From CAWDPQ01 sp049642465 (GTDB lineage: Bacteria > Acidobacteriota > Vicinamibacteria > Vicinamibacterales > 2-12-FULL-66-21): 23,827 bases of DNA. The translations under genes and the position numbers were made by a program. Under the pieces are notes generated by a model. The model searched no databases, had not been told where the DNA came from, and worked only from the letters and a program-made list of their open reading frames with translations. Numbering within the stretch: position 1 is the stretch's first letter; each line of letters begins with the position of its first letter. Positions 14,149-23,600 of the stretch are shown here, one piece after another. The stretch covers positions 1 through 23,827 of the forward strand of contig JBAROV010000016.1 in NCBI GenBank assembly GCA_049642465.1, read 5' to 3'.

Positions 14149-14170
14149 TGCAAGAAACAAGATCTGACCC
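14149..14170 (-). repeat. 22-bp terminal inverted repeat, right copy
   Basis: Exact reverse complement of 13083-13104, about 165 bp upstream of the RAYT start codon. The identity stops abruptly at both edges, as expected for defined element ends. Confidence 0.9.
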
Positions 14171-14228
14171 TACCGGCGCTCCCGGCCGCGGGGCGGTGAT
14201 GCCTTCCACCCCAAGTTCGAGTGATGGA

Positions 14229-14708
14229 CTATCTGGACTTCGGACGGCGAATCACCGCGGCAAACTCCGCCGTCGTCTCGACGCGGAGGCCGTGCCGCAA
14301 TGCGGCCACGAAGTGCTTGCGGTTGTCAGTGACGATGATGGATGCACCAGCTGAGCGTGCGACCTCGGCAATGTGCGTGTCGTAGATCCGCCCTCCGGCC
14401 GTGCCTTCGGCCGCGGCATGCCGAAGCATCTGAAGCCGCGCGGTGGCCGGCAAGTCGTGGACGTCGAGCCGGTCTACGATCTCTTCCTCCAGCAGCTGCA
14501 GCGCCTGCGCAGGCGTGAGTCGAAACTCGGGCGGCAAGCGCGTCGACACTGAATAGAACTCGAGACAGCAGTGCCAGGCGGTGGCGGCTGCGGGAATGGT
14601 CTTCTCAGCGACGGCGTGCAGGACGGTGTGCGCGGGAGCGCTCTGGGGGCCGAAATCGACCAGCCCGCCCAGCAGCACGCTGGTGTCGAGAAACACCATT
14701 ACGGCCAC
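14229..14708 (-). CDS. vapC: PIN-domain toxin, VapC type
   Basis: A 159-residue PIN-fold ribonuclease, usually a Mg2+-dependent tRNA or rRNA endonuclease that arrests growth when free of its antitoxin. The four acidic active-site positions are visible: D8 (FLDTSVLL), E50 (CCLEFYSV), D110 (IYDTHIAE) and D128 (VTDNRKHF). The start is taken as the GTG at 14708, because GAGGAG lies eight nucleotides before it. The ATG three codons later would be too far from that site. The start overlaps the antitoxin stop by 10 bp, typical of a vapBC operon. It is intact and probably active. Confidence 0.92.
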   Translation of the reverse strand: MAVMVFLDTSVLLGGLVDFGPQSAPAHTVLHAVAEKTIPAAATAWHCCLEFYSVSTRLPPEFRLTPAQALQLLEEEIVDRLDVHDLPATARLQMLRHAAAEGTAGGRIYDTHIAEVARSAGASIIVTDNRKHFVAALRHGLRVETTAEFAAVIRRPKSR

Positions 14709-14953
14709 CGATTTCGCTCCTCTTCGACGACCGCCGCGATATCGACGTTCGGCCGTGCATCGGCCGGCGCCGTCGGACGCGCGACCAGTCGCCGGCCGAT
14801 CCGCACGAGCCGCGGAGCCGGAGCGATGCGCTCCAGACGCAGTCCCAACTCATCGACGATGATCCGGAGCTCCGTGCCAGGCTGCAGTCCGGCGCGTTCT
14901 CGCGCTGCCGCAGGAATCACCACTCGGCCTGCCTTATCGATGGTAGTTCGCAT
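14699..14953 (-). CDS. vapB: AbrB/MazE-type antitoxin of the PIN toxin
   Basis: An 84-residue protein. Residues 1-43 (MRTTIDKAGRVVIPAAARERAGLQPGTELRI split over two strands) form a SpoVT/AbrB swapped-hairpin DNA-binding domain, with the IDKAGRVVIP start typical of VapB antitoxins. The C-terminal half (residues 45-84, ending EEERNRWP) would wrap the toxin. The operon is likely autorepressed by binding just upstream, where CCAT is repeated directly (14955-14958 and 14966-14969) in an AT-rich patch. The ribosome binding site is weak and the leader may be short. The gene precedes the toxin and overlaps it by 10 bp. Confidence 0.9.
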   Translation of the reverse strand: MRTTIDKAGRVVIPAAARERAGLQPGTELRIIVDELGLRLERIAPAPRLVRIGRRLVARPTAPADARPNVDIAAVVEEERNRWP

Positions 14954-15061
14954 GCCATCAATTTACCATAGCCGCCGCTTTTCCCATCCCCTGCCAGTGC
15001 CCCGTTCCAGTAAAGTCTGCGCTGGCCCGGAGCGTCGCCCCGTTGATCGCAATCCTGGTTC

Positions 15062-16492
15062 GTGCCGCGTGCTACCATCCGCGCCGTGCGCTACTGGATT
15101 CTGACTGCCATCCTGATCGCCGCCCCTTTTCAGGCGCCGCAGCCGCCCGACTGGAAACAGTTCGAAGAGGAGACCATGCGCCACTTCCAGGCGCTGGTCC
15201 AGATGGATACCAGCGATCCGCCGGGCAACGAAAAGGCGGCGGCCGATTATCTGGTCGAGGTCATGAAGAAGGCTGGCATCGCGGTGCAGACGTTTGCCCT
15301 CCCTGACGCACCGCATCGACCGAATGTCGTGGCGCGCTTGAAAGGGAACGGCCGCAAGCGCCCGCTGCTCATCATGGGCCACACCGACGTCGTCAACGTG
15401 GATCCCAAGAAGTGGACGCACGGGCCGTTCAGCGCGACGCGAGCAGGCGGCTACGTCTACGGTCGCGGAACTGTCGACGACAAGGACAACGTCACGGCCG
15501 CGCTCATGACGATGCTGACGCTGAAGCGTCTGAGCGTGCCGCTCGACCGGGATGTCATCTTTCTTGCCGAAGCCGGCGAGGAAGGATCGACGCGAGTCGG
15601 CATCCAGTTCATGGTCACCCAGCACTTTGACGAGATCGATGCGGAGTACTGCCTGGCTGAAGGTGGTGGCGCCTCGCGGCGTGAAGGGCGGGTACGGTTC
15701 GCATCAATCCAGACCCTCGAAAAAATCCCACATGGAATCGAACTCACCGCGCGCGGCGTTGCGGGTCACGGGTCCGTTCCGCTGAGATCGAACCCCATTG
15801 CGCACCTCGCGGCAGCGGTGGGGCGTGTCGCGGCGTGGAAGCCCGGCATCAAACTGAACGACACGACGCGTGCTTACTTCAAGCGGCTGGCGTCGATCTC
15901 GAGTGCTGAAGACGCGAAACGGTACTTGGCCATCATCGGCAATGATGCGGCCGCGAGAGACGCCGCTGACGAATACTTTTCCGAGCACGAGCCTCGCCAT
16001 GCCTCGATGCTGCGAACATCAGTCTCTCCGAACATCATTCAGGGAGGTTACCGAATCAACGTGATTCCGTCCGAAGCGAGAGCGACCCTCGACGTGCGTG
16101 TTCATCCCGACGACGAGCCGCCTGCAGTTCTGGAGGCTGTCCGGCGGGTGGTCAACGATCCGGCGATCGAGGTCGCATGGGTGAAGCGCGATGTCCGGCC
16201 AGGAAGCGGCGCGGCGAAGCTCGAAGCGGATGAATTCAAAGCCGTCGAAGCTGCCATCCAGCGGCACTACGAAACGCTGGCCCTGCCGACGATGAGTACG
16301 GGTGCGACGGACATGGCTTACCTGAGGGCGAAGGGGGTGCAGTGTTACGGCATCGGTCCGGCGACCGATGTCGAGGATGGCCCGAAGGGGTTCGGCGCCC
16401 ACAGCGATCAGGAACGGATCCTGGAAGTCGAGTTGTACCGCTTCGTACGCTACCACTACGACCTGGTTGCCGAGCTCGCGCGCGCGCGTTGA
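15062..16492 (+). CDS. Secreted M20-family metallopeptidase (ArgE/DapE/carboxypeptidase-like)
   Basis: A 476-residue zinc peptidase of the M20/M25/M40 clan that trims peptides or deacylates amino acids. A signal segment (YWILTAILIAAPFQA) indicates export. A second GTG at 15086 (MRYWILT) would give a more conventional signal peptide, and neither start has a good ribosome binding site. The di-zinc site is complete: H107 and D109 (IMGHTDVV), bridging D139 (GRGTVDDKDN), catalytic E173 with E174 (AGEEGS), E200 (CLAEGG) and H447 (GAHSDQE). The lid/dimerisation domain between about 230 and 340 contains the family segment ARGVAGHGSVP. It is divergent from the toxin-antitoxin pair and convergent, by 20 bp, with the amidohydrolase. 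The substrate is unknown. Confidence 0.92.
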   Translation: MPRATIRAVRYWILTAILIAAPFQAPQPPDWKQFEEETMRHFQALVQMDTSDPPGNEKAAADYLVEVMKKAGIAVQTFALPDAPHRPNVVARLKGNGRKRPLLIMGHTDVVNVDPKKWTHGPFSATRAGGYVYGRGTVDDKDNVTAALMTMLTLKRLSVPLDRDVIFLAEAGEEGSTRVGIQFMVTQHFDEIDAEYCLAEGGGASRREGRVRFASIQTLEKIPHGIELTARGVAGHGSVPLRSNPIAHLAAAVGRVAAWKPGIKLNDTTRAYFKRLASISSAEDAKRYLAIIGNDAAARDAADEYFSEHEPRHASMLRTSVSPNIIQGGYRINVIPSEARATLDVRVHPDDEPPAVLEAVRRVVNDPAIEVAWVKRDVRPGSGAAKLEADEFKAVEAAIQRHYETLALPTMSTGATDMAYLRAKGVQCYGIGPATDVEDGPKGFGAHSDQERILEVELYRFVRYHYDLVAELARAR

Positions 16493-16512
16493 TCGTTGCG
16501 CCCTGGCTGTGA

Positions 16513-18207
16513 TCAGGAGCCTGCCTCGAACACCTTCCGGCCGCCGACGACCGTCAGCCGCACCCGCACGTCGCGGATTTCCTCCGCCGGGATCTCGAAG
16601 ATGTTCCGATCCAGCAGCACGAAATCCGCAAGCCGGCCGCGCGCGAGAGTGCCCTTGCGCATCTCGTCGAATGACGCCCGAGCGGCGTTCCCGGTGTAAG
16701 CCCTCATCGCTTCTTCGACGGAGATCTTCTGTTCCGGTACCCATCCGTTCGGCTGGCGGTCGTCGAGCGTCCTGCGCGTAACGGCGGCGTAGATACCCTC
16801 GAGCGGAGTGGGCGGCGCCACGAACCAGTCGCTGCCGAAGGCGACTGTCGCCCCGGCATCGATGAGCGATCGAAACGCATAGGTGGTCTGGATGCGGCTT
16901 CCGATGTAGCGCTCGGCCCACCGGCCATCGTCAATCGCGTGATACGGCTGCATGCTCGGGATCACGCCGAGGGCCGCGAACCGCGGGAGGTCGGCGGGGG
17001 AGAGGTGCTGCGCATGTTCGATGCGGAACCGGCGATCGCGAGGACCGTTCTCGCGGCTCACGCGCTCGTAGATGTCGAGCAGCAGTCCGTTGGCACGATC
17101 GCCAATCGCGTGGACCATGACGTGGAGCGCGGCGCGATCCGCACCAGCAATCCATCGATGGAGATCGTCTGGCGTGTTGACGAGCAACCCACGATCCCGG
17201 GGCGCATCGGTGAAGGGCTGGTGAAACGCCGCCGTGTGAGAGCCGAGCGAACCATCCACGAAGCCTTTGAGGCCGCCCACGCGCAGCCACTCGTCGCCGC
17301 GCCCGTCACTGCCGCCATACTCCTTGCGTTCGATCGCGTCACGAAGACGTTCCCAGTCGGCGAGGGGAACGACGCCGTAGATGCGGGTCTTCAGCGCGTT
17401 CGATTGCCGGGCGCGGGCGAATGTCACCAGATCGTCCCACGTGCCCATGTTGTGGACCGTGGTCACGCCGCGCTCCGCAACGTACTGCATCGCCTCGCCC
17501 AACGCTCGATCGAGCATCTCTTGTGACGGTGGCGGCACGACCTTCTCGACGAGCGCCATGGCGTTGTCTTTCAGCAGCCCGGTCGGTACCCCTCCGCGAT
17601 CGCGCACAATCTCCCCGCCATCGACATCTTTGGTGGCGGCCTCGACGCCGGCCGCCTCGAGCGCGGCGCCGTTGGCGAGAGCCATATGGCCGTCGAGCCG
17701 ATTGACCCAGACCGGGTGATTCGGTGTGGCCGCGTCGATCCAGTTGCGCGCGGGCAGGTCGCCGCCCCACAGGCTGTGATCCCAGTCACCTCCAGTAATC
17801 CACGTGCCCGCGGGCACGGTCGCGGCGTACGCCTGGATGCGGTTCACGAACTCCTCGCGTGTCCTCGCGTCGCGCAATTGCACAGAGGCCAGCCGGAAAC
17901 CCCCGGTGATGAAGTGCACGTGGGTGTCGATGAAGCCGGGCACCACCAGGCGACCGCCGGCATCGATTGGGGTTACGCCTGCAGCGAGTTTCCGGATTTC
18001 GTCGCTCGTGCCGACGGCCGCAATCCGTGCTCCTTCGACAGCGATAGCTTCGGCCCAAGGAGCTGCCCGCTCACCGGTCCACACCCGGGCGTTCAGGACG
18101 GCCAGCGTTATCGTTGCGGAAGCTCCGGATGAGGGAGGTGGCGGGCCGGAGCCATTCGAGCACGCCGGCGCGACCAGGCACATCGGGATCACGAAACGGC
18201 GAATCAT
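16513..18207 (-). CDS. Secreted YtcJ-like amidohydrolase (Amidohydro_3), possible lipoprotein
   Basis: A 564-residue metal-dependent hydrolase of the amidohydrolase superfamily. The N-terminus MIRRFVIPMCLVAPAC followed by SNGSGPPPPSSG looks like a lipoprotein signal with C16 as the lipidated residue, although the -3 residue is Ala rather than Leu. Metal-site elements are in order: H96-x-H98 (GFIDTHVHF), a candidate carbamylated K314 (GLKGFVDGS), H366 (MVHAIGD), H398 (RIEHAQHL) and D460 (FGSDW). YtcJ-type enzymes are annotated as acting on N-substituted formamides or amides; the true substrate cannot be told. Its ATG overlaps the TGA of a 56-codon upstream ORF (ATGA), so the two are probably co-translated. 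Confidence 0.9.
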   Translation of the reverse strand: MIRRFVIPMCLVAPACSNGSGPPPPSSGASATITLAVLNARVWTGERAAPWAEAIAVEGARIAAVGTSDEIRKLAAGVTPIDAGGRLVVPGFIDTHVHFITGGFRLASVQLRDARTREEFVNRIQAYAATVPAGTWITGGDWDHSLWGGDLPARNWIDAATPNHPVWVNRLDGHMALANGAALEAAGVEAATKDVDGGEIVRDRGGVPTGLLKDNAMALVEKVVPPPSQEMLDRALGEAMQYVAERGVTTVHNMGTWDDLVTFARARQSNALKTRIYGVVPLADWERLRDAIERKEYGGSDGRGDEWLRVGGLKGFVDGSLGSHTAAFHQPFTDAPRDRGLLVNTPDDLHRWIAGADRAALHVMVHAIGDRANGLLLDIYERVSRENGPRDRRFRIEHAQHLSPADLPRFAALGVIPSMQPYHAIDDGRWAERYIGSRIQTTYAFRSLIDAGATVAFGSDWFVAPPTPLEGIYAAVTRRTLDDRQPNGWVPEQKISVEEAMRAYTGNAARASFDEMRKGTLARGRLADFVLLDRNIFEIPAEEIRDVRVRLTVVGGRKVFEAGS

Positions 18208-18374
18208 CGCGCCGCCAGTTCGTATGCCCGCTTGAGTCCGTGTCGGGTGGCAACACCCGCGAACGCAGTCTGCCCCAGCAGGGCAACCGGATCAAAGCTA
18301 CGGGCGACGTCGAGAAGTCGCCGATACGCGAGCCCTACAGGCCCGGTCCTGGCGAAATGCGATTTGACGGCCAT
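18204..18374 (-). CDS. 56-residue hypothetical protein coupled to the amidohydrolase
   Basis: A small ORF from the ATG at 18374. It begins MAVKSHFARTGPVGLAYRRL and ends KRAYELAAR, is basic and has no cysteines or transmembrane segment. Its TGA overlaps the amidohydrolase ATG (ATGA), which is the main support for a real gene. There is no ribosome binding site, but a good -10 hexamer (18389-18384) lies just upstream, suggesting leaderless translation. No family is recognised. It could be a leader ORF that couples translation into the amidohydrolase. Confidence 0.45.
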   Translation of the reverse strand: MAVKSHFARTGPVGLAYRRLLDVARSFDPVALLGQTAFAGVATRHGLKRAYELAAR

Positions 18375-18383
18375 CGTGGCGGC

Positions 18384-18389
18384 ATTCTA
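18384..18389 (-). promoter_or_regulatory. Candidate -10 element for the 56-residue ORF and amidohydrolase
   Basis: TAGAAT on the minus strand matches the -10 consensus at five of six positions and ends 9 nt before the ATG at 18374. Transcription would start about 3 nt before that codon. No good -35 hexamer is seen 16-18 bp upstream. Confidence 0.35.
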
Positions 18390-18519
18390 GCGCCAAAAAT
18401 TCCCCGAAACGCGCGGCATTTCCCGTCAACGTCGTCCCGGCCGATCCTGCTCCACGGCGGTCGACGTAGAGTGTCCACTGCTTGTTCGGCACTTCGATCG
18501 CCGGAGGTAAAGTGGAGAG

Positions 18520-19329
18520 GTGCCGGAACTCCCGGAAGTGGAACTCGTTCGGCGTGAGCTCGAGCCGGTGATGCGTGGCGCGCGGATTGATCGCGTCAAA
18601 CGCCGCCGGCCGGATCTTCGGACGTACTTTCCGCGCAGATTTGTCGCGCGCCTGGAAGGGCAGACGGTGCGTGCCGTCGAGCGGCGCGCGAAATACCTGC
18701 TCGTGCCCCTGTCCTCCGGCGAGACCTTGCTCATGCATCTCGGCATGTCAGGCTCGTTCCGTGTCGCCACCGCAATGACCGGCATTCGCGAGGAACCCGA
18801 TCGACACGATCACGTGATTTTCGACCTGTCCACCGGTGCCAGTGTGGTGTTCAACGATCCGCGGCGATTCGGCTTCATGGATATCGTGCCGGCGAGCGGG
18901 TTGCCAGCTCATCCTACGCTCGGCCGCCTCGGCCCAGAGCCATTGTCCGAGGCGTTCGATGCGTTCGCGCTCGCGCGCGCGTGCGCGCGAAAGAAAACGT
19001 CGCTCAAGGCGGCCCTTCTGGATCAGCGTGTCGTCGCCGGCCTGGGCAACATTTATGTCAGCGAGGCGCTGCACGTCGCCGCCCTTTCTCCACTACGGCA
19101 GGCGTCGACCATCGCCACAACGAACGGCAGGCCGCGCAACGCCGCGTATCGGCTGGCCGCCGCCATCAAACTGGTCCTCGCCGACGCCATCGCGCGCGTT
19201 TCGGACACCAGATTTCGTGTCTACGATCGCGAAGGTGCTCGCTGCCGGCGTCGAGGCTGCCGCGGCAACGTCCGCCGCCTCACGCAGGCCGGAAGGTCCA
19301 CTTTCTACTGCCGCGAGTGCCAACGATAG
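18520..19329 (+). CDS. mutM: Formamidopyrimidine-DNA glycosylase
   Basis: A 269-residue base-excision repair enzyme that removes 8-oxoguanine and FaPy lesions and nicks the strand. The GTG start at 18520 is fixed by the obligatory MPELPEVE N-terminus: P2 is the catalytic nucleophile and E3 the proton donor. K58 (ERRAKYL) corresponds to K57 of E. coli numbering. The helix-two-turn-helix contains VAGLGNIYVSEAL. The C-terminal zinc finger is C-x4-C and C-x2-C (CRRRGC to YCRECQR), with the DNA-contact loop QAGRSTFYC. GGAGGT lies 11 nt before the start. The stop is 38 bp before the next gene's start. All key residues are present. Confidence 0.96.
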   Translation: MPELPEVELVRRELEPVMRGARIDRVKRRRPDLRTYFPRRFVARLEGQTVRAVERRAKYLLVPLSSGETLLMHLGMSGSFRVATAMTGIREEPDRHDHVIFDLSTGASVVFNDPRRFGFMDIVPASGLPAHPTLGRLGPEPLSEAFDAFALARACARKKTSLKAALLDQRVVAGLGNIYVSEALHVAALSPLRQASTIATTNGRPRNAAYRLAAAIKLVLADAIARVSDTRFRVYDREGARCRRRGCRGNVRRLTQAGRSTFYCRECQR

Positions 19330-19367
19330 CGGGCCTCATGTCGCGCAGTCCTCAATCGGACGGATCC

Positions 19368-20588
19368 ATGAAGCACACAGCCTTGACCTTATTCGCCGCT
19401 GTCCTGATGGGGACCGTCGCTATTGCCCAGGAATGGCCGCAGTTCCGCGGACCTGACGGCCAGGGTCACTCCACCGAGCGCGGCGTGCCGCTCCACTGGT
19501 CCGCCACACGCAACATCGTCTGGAAAGTCCCGGTTCCGGGCCGTGGATGGTCGTCACCCATCGTGGCAAGCAGGCGCGTGTGGCTCACCACCGCGACGGG
19601 AGGACGGGAGGGCGCGCTGCGGCTACTGGCCTACGACGTCGAGTCCGGGCGCGAAGCGCTCAACGTCGAGATCTTCAGGATTGGCAGCGCGAACCTTCTC
19701 AACGACAAGAACAGCCACGCATCGCCGACGCCAGTCGCCGACGCCGATCGCGTCTACGTGCACTTCGGGGACGAGGGCACCGCCGCGGTGACGATGGATG
19801 GCAAGGTGGTGTGGAAGACGCGCCTGCGGCACCGAACCCAGCACGGGAACGGCGCCTCCCCCGTCATTTACGGCGATCTGCTCATCGTCAATTGCGACGG
19901 CGCCGATGCCGCGTTCGTCGTCGCGCTCGACAAGCACAGCGGGAAGGTGAGATGGAAGACGTGGCGGAGGCAACCTTGGTCGCAGGCATACACCACCCCG
20001 CTCGTCATCCGACACGGCGAGCAGGATCAATTGGTGAGTGTCGGCGCGTCTTATGCGGCGGCCTACGAGCCACAGAGCGGCAAGGAAATCTGGCGGGTGA
20101 GTTACGCGGACGGGTTCTCAAACGTCCCACGCCCCGTGGCTGGCCACGGTCTTGTCTACATCATGACAGGATTCCAACAGCCGTCGCTTCTGGCGATCCG
20201 ACCGAGCGGCACGGGCGACGTCACGCAAAGCCATGTTGCCTGGTCGTTGAACCGTGGGGTGTCACTGACGCCTTCACCGCTCCTCGTCGGCGACGAACTG
20301 TACATGGTGAGCGACGCAGGCATCGTCACGTGCGTCGACGCAAAGGCCGGCGCGATCGTCTGGCAGCACCGGTTGGATGGAGCGTTTTCCGCGTCGCCCG
20401 TATACGCAGACGGCCGCCTCTACTTCCAGAGCGAAGAGGGTGTCACGACCGTGGTGGTGCCCGGGCGGGAGTTTACGGTTCTATCGGTCAATGCGCTCGA
20501 CGCTCCGACGCTCGCGTCGATGGCCGTCGCCTCCGGATCGATGTTCCTCCGAACGGCGACGCATCTCTACCGGATCGGCGGTGGGTGA
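19368..20588 (+). CDS. Secreted PQQ-like beta-propeller protein (BamB-like fold)
   Basis: A 406-residue exported protein. The signal peptide is MKHTALTLFAAVLMGTVAIA, cleaved before QEWPQFRG. An in-frame ATG at 19338 would add ten residues ahead of it and is less likely. Repeated blades show the propeller signature of alternating small residues and tryptophan, such as VWKVPVPGRGWSSPIV, KVVWKTRL, KVRWKTWRR, KEIWRVSYADG and AIVWQHRLDGAFSASPVYADGRLYF. The WPQFRGPDGQG opening is common to a large group of such proteins in Acidobacteriota and Planctomycetota. They are usually not enzymes; no PQQ-dehydrogenase metal or disulfide motifs are visible. A scaffold or ligand-binding role is likely. It may be read through from mutM. 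Confidence 0.87.
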   Translation: MKHTALTLFAAVLMGTVAIAQEWPQFRGPDGQGHSTERGVPLHWSATRNIVWKVPVPGRGWSSPIVASRRVWLTTATGGREGALRLLAYDVESGREALNVEIFRIGSANLLNDKNSHASPTPVADADRVYVHFGDEGTAAVTMDGKVVWKTRLRHRTQHGNGASPVIYGDLLIVNCDGADAAFVVALDKHSGKVRWKTWRRQPWSQAYTTPLVIRHGEQDQLVSVGASYAAAYEPQSGKEIWRVSYADGFSNVPRPVAGHGLVYIMTGFQQPSLLAIRPSGTGDVTQSHVAWSLNRGVSLTPSPLLVGDELYMVSDAGIVTCVDAKAGAIVWQHRLDGAFSASPVYADGRLYFQSEEGVTTVVVPGREFTVLSVNALDAPTLASMAVASGSMFLRTATHLYRIGGG

Positions 20589-20595
20589 TGCTCGC

Positions 20596-20631
20596 AAAAG
20601 AAAACGCCGGTCGGATTGCTCCGGCCGGCGT
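20596..20631 (-). terminator. Intrinsic terminator of the TonB-dependent receptor gene
   Basis: A 12-bp stem (20604-20615 with 20620-20631, one G-U pair) closes on a 4-nt loop. On the minus strand it is followed by TTTTCTTTT (20604-20596), a proper U-tract. It lies 36 bp past the receptor stop. On the plus strand the hairpin lies 15 bp after the propeller gene stop but lacks a U-tract, so it works best leftward. Confidence 0.82.
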
Positions 20632-20666
20632 GGTCGTCCCGGGCGCGAGGCTCGCGCCGTAACCCG

Positions 20667-23600
20667 CTAGAAGACGAATTTCACTGTCGCATAGGCGCGG
20701 CGACCTGGTTCGAACAGATCGCCCTGGCCGTAGCGCGGATCGTAGGCGCGCGCCGCACCGTCGGTTGTCGAGTTGATGAGCCCGATGTAATCGTACCCCT
20801 GCGACAGATCGACGTCGTGCAGATCGATAAAGGAGGACTGGCGGTCGGGGATGATCGCCCCCTTGTTCAGATAGTTGAAGATGTGCCGGGCCGTCTGCTG
20901 GTTGAAAACGTTCAGCACGTTGAGCTCGAACCGCAGGCGCTTCTGCCCGGGCAGCGAGATCTCGTGGCTGACGAGCAGATCCGTGCGGTAGAGCGCCGGC
21001 GTGCGCTTATCGTGCGTCACCTGACCGTTTTCGTACCAGCCGTTACGGCCCTCGACGAAGAGGTCCGCGCTGTTCGTGGACGTGACATACGTGTAGACCG
21101 GTGTACCACTTCCACCGTAGAAGAACGCACCTACCTGCGTCCCGAATGGGAAATCATAGGCGCCGTAGAGTTTCAGCACATGCGGCCGGTCTGTGGCGAG
21201 TCGTCCGAGCAGGCCGACGTTACCCCTCGAATCCCACAACAGCTCGTCGAGGTCCCACGCGCGGTTGGTGTTGCCGCCGGGCCGCGCGATGCTGCCCGCC
21301 TGCTGCTGTGCCGTTGCGGAGCTGCCGCCAGTTGTGGGCGTCGTGATTTCGTCAGACGAGGCAAGACCCGCGTAGTTGCCGTAGAGACGGCTCAGCGTGT
21401 AGTTGGCGCTGAAGAACCAGTTGTTGGCAAACCGCTTGTTGTATCCAAGTTCCAGCGCATCGTACTGGCGCTTCGGACGCGGCGTCGCGAAGCCCACGGC
21501 TGTCGCCCCGGTTGGGAACTGCAGCGAGCTGAGGCCCTTACCGGGGTTTCCGATCACGTAGCCTTCGGAGCCTTCCGCGTTCAGGAAGCCGATGTCCTCG
21601 ATCGTCTCGAGCAGGTCGTTATGAATGTAGTGTGCCGTCAGGACGCCGTTGCGGCCGAGCTGATATTCGACTCCGCCGCTGGTGCTCGACTGCCGCATTG
21701 GCTTGATGTCGGGGTCGATTTCGGCCTGGAACCGGCGGTCGCGGCACGTGCCCGGTGTCACCCACAAGTCCCTGCCCGGCATGTTGGTCAGATTGAGGCT
21801 GCCGAAGTCCAGCGTATCGAGCGCGCGGTAGTTCGTGCACCACGTCTCGGCGCCGAACGATCCGCGCGGCAGCTCGTACTTGGTCCAGTCATAGTAGAGG
21901 CCCCAGCTGCCGAAGATCTTCATGCGGCCGTTGCCCCAGACGTCGTATGCCGCGCCAACTCGCGGCGCGAGCTTGTCCTTCATGCTGAACTTGATCGCGG
22001 ATGCGCCGTTGGCCTCAGGACGGAAGTCGGGGATGTTCTCGTCCTCCGTTCGGATGCCAAGGTTCAACGTCAGGCGGTTGCCGAGCGTCCACTGATCCTG
22101 CACGTACAACGACTGGATGTTGCTGCCGGCCCGATTCGTGATGCGTCGATCGTGGACGGCGTAGTAGCCGTAGGTGCCGGTGCCGGTGGTGACCCCCCCG
22201 AATGTGAACGAACGGCCGAACACGAGGTCGACGTATCCGCCGGGGTAATACGAGTTGATATCGTTCACGACGTGCTGAATGCCATAGCCAGCCCTCAGCG
22301 AGTGCGAACCGAGTCCGTTGAAGTAATGGTTGTAGTCGACGTTGAGGTTCGTGCGCTTCGTGGTGTCGAAGTCGGTGATCAACGCGCGAGGCGTGTTCTC
22401 GGAGTTCAACGGGCCCTGGAGGTTCGGAGGAACCCCAACGGCCGCAGTCGCTGCCGCACCGTAGCGGTAATTCGTGGTTTGCGGGATGCCCGTATCGGTG
22501 TAGCGGTCGTGGAAGTAGCCGCCGCGGGCGCTGATGGAGGCTGTCGGCGTCAGGCGCACATCCACGGTGCCGCTCGTGTTGACCTGGTTGATTTCATAAC
22601 CTCTCACACGGTTGGGCTCGAACGACGCCAGCGTTGTGCTGTTGGAGTTCGGCGTGTCGCCGTTATATCCGAAGATGCTGCCTTCGGATTTCGTCGGCGT
22701 CCACAACGTGGACCAGTTCGCAGTCAACCGCCGGTTGGCATACGTCAATTTGCCGAACGCCTGCTGACGCCAGATCTTGTTGCTGAACGTGCCACTGCCG
22801 TCGGTGAAGTTGTAGAGATTGTCGCGGTTCTCGACGCGCGGCGAATACGACCCAAAGAAGAACAGCCGATTGAGGAGGATCGGACCGCCAATCGATCCAC
22901 CGAACTCGCTCTGACGGTTCTCGTTCTCGCGGTCCTGCACGTAGAACGAGGTGTTCTCGTTGGTCGGTTCGAGGACCAGCCGCTTCACCGGGCCGACGGC
23001 GAGCGCGCTGCCCTCATAGTAGTAGTGCCCTTCGCCCCTGAACGCGTTGCCGCCGCTCTTGGTCACGGCGCTGATTACGCCGCCGAGCGCGCCGCCGTAC
23101 TCGGCGGAGATGCCGCTGGTCTTGACCTGCACTTCCTGCAGGTACTCGAACACGGTGTTCTGGCGCGACTGGCCGTTAATGAGCGAGTTGGTGGTGATCC
23201 CGTCGACAGTGAAGCCGTTTTCAGCGCCGCTCGCGCCGTTGACCTGGAAGCCGCCCTCGACTTCGCCGGCGTTCACCGATGGCGCGGTCAGCGCAATCGA
23301 CTGAAACGATCGTCCTTTCGGCAGCCGATCGAATTCCTCGACGCCGACGTTGTGGGCGATGAGCGTGCTGCCCTTGTCGACGAGCGGCGACGCTTCGGCG
23401 GTGACCTGGACGGTCTCGCTCAATCCGCCGACGCTCATCTGCGTGCTCACCTCGAAGGTGCGCCCGAGGACGACGCTGACGTCGGGCCGCTCGACGCGCG
23501 TGAACCCGCTCAGCTCGAAGACCACCTTGTAGCGGCCCGGGTTGAGGTCGGACGCCACGAACTGTCCGTTGGTGTCGGTGACATAGGTGCGAGTCTCTCC

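Larger units (their letters stand above)
13083..14170. mobile_element. RAYT mobile unit bounded by perfect 22-bp inverted repeats
   Basis: The 1088-bp unit contains only the RAYT gene and about 165 bp upstream of it. Its ends are identical 22-bp inverted repeats (13083-13104 and 14149-14170). It sits between the formate dehydrogenase operon and the toxin-antitoxin pair without breaking a recognisable gene. No target-site duplication flanks it. Confidence 0.8.
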
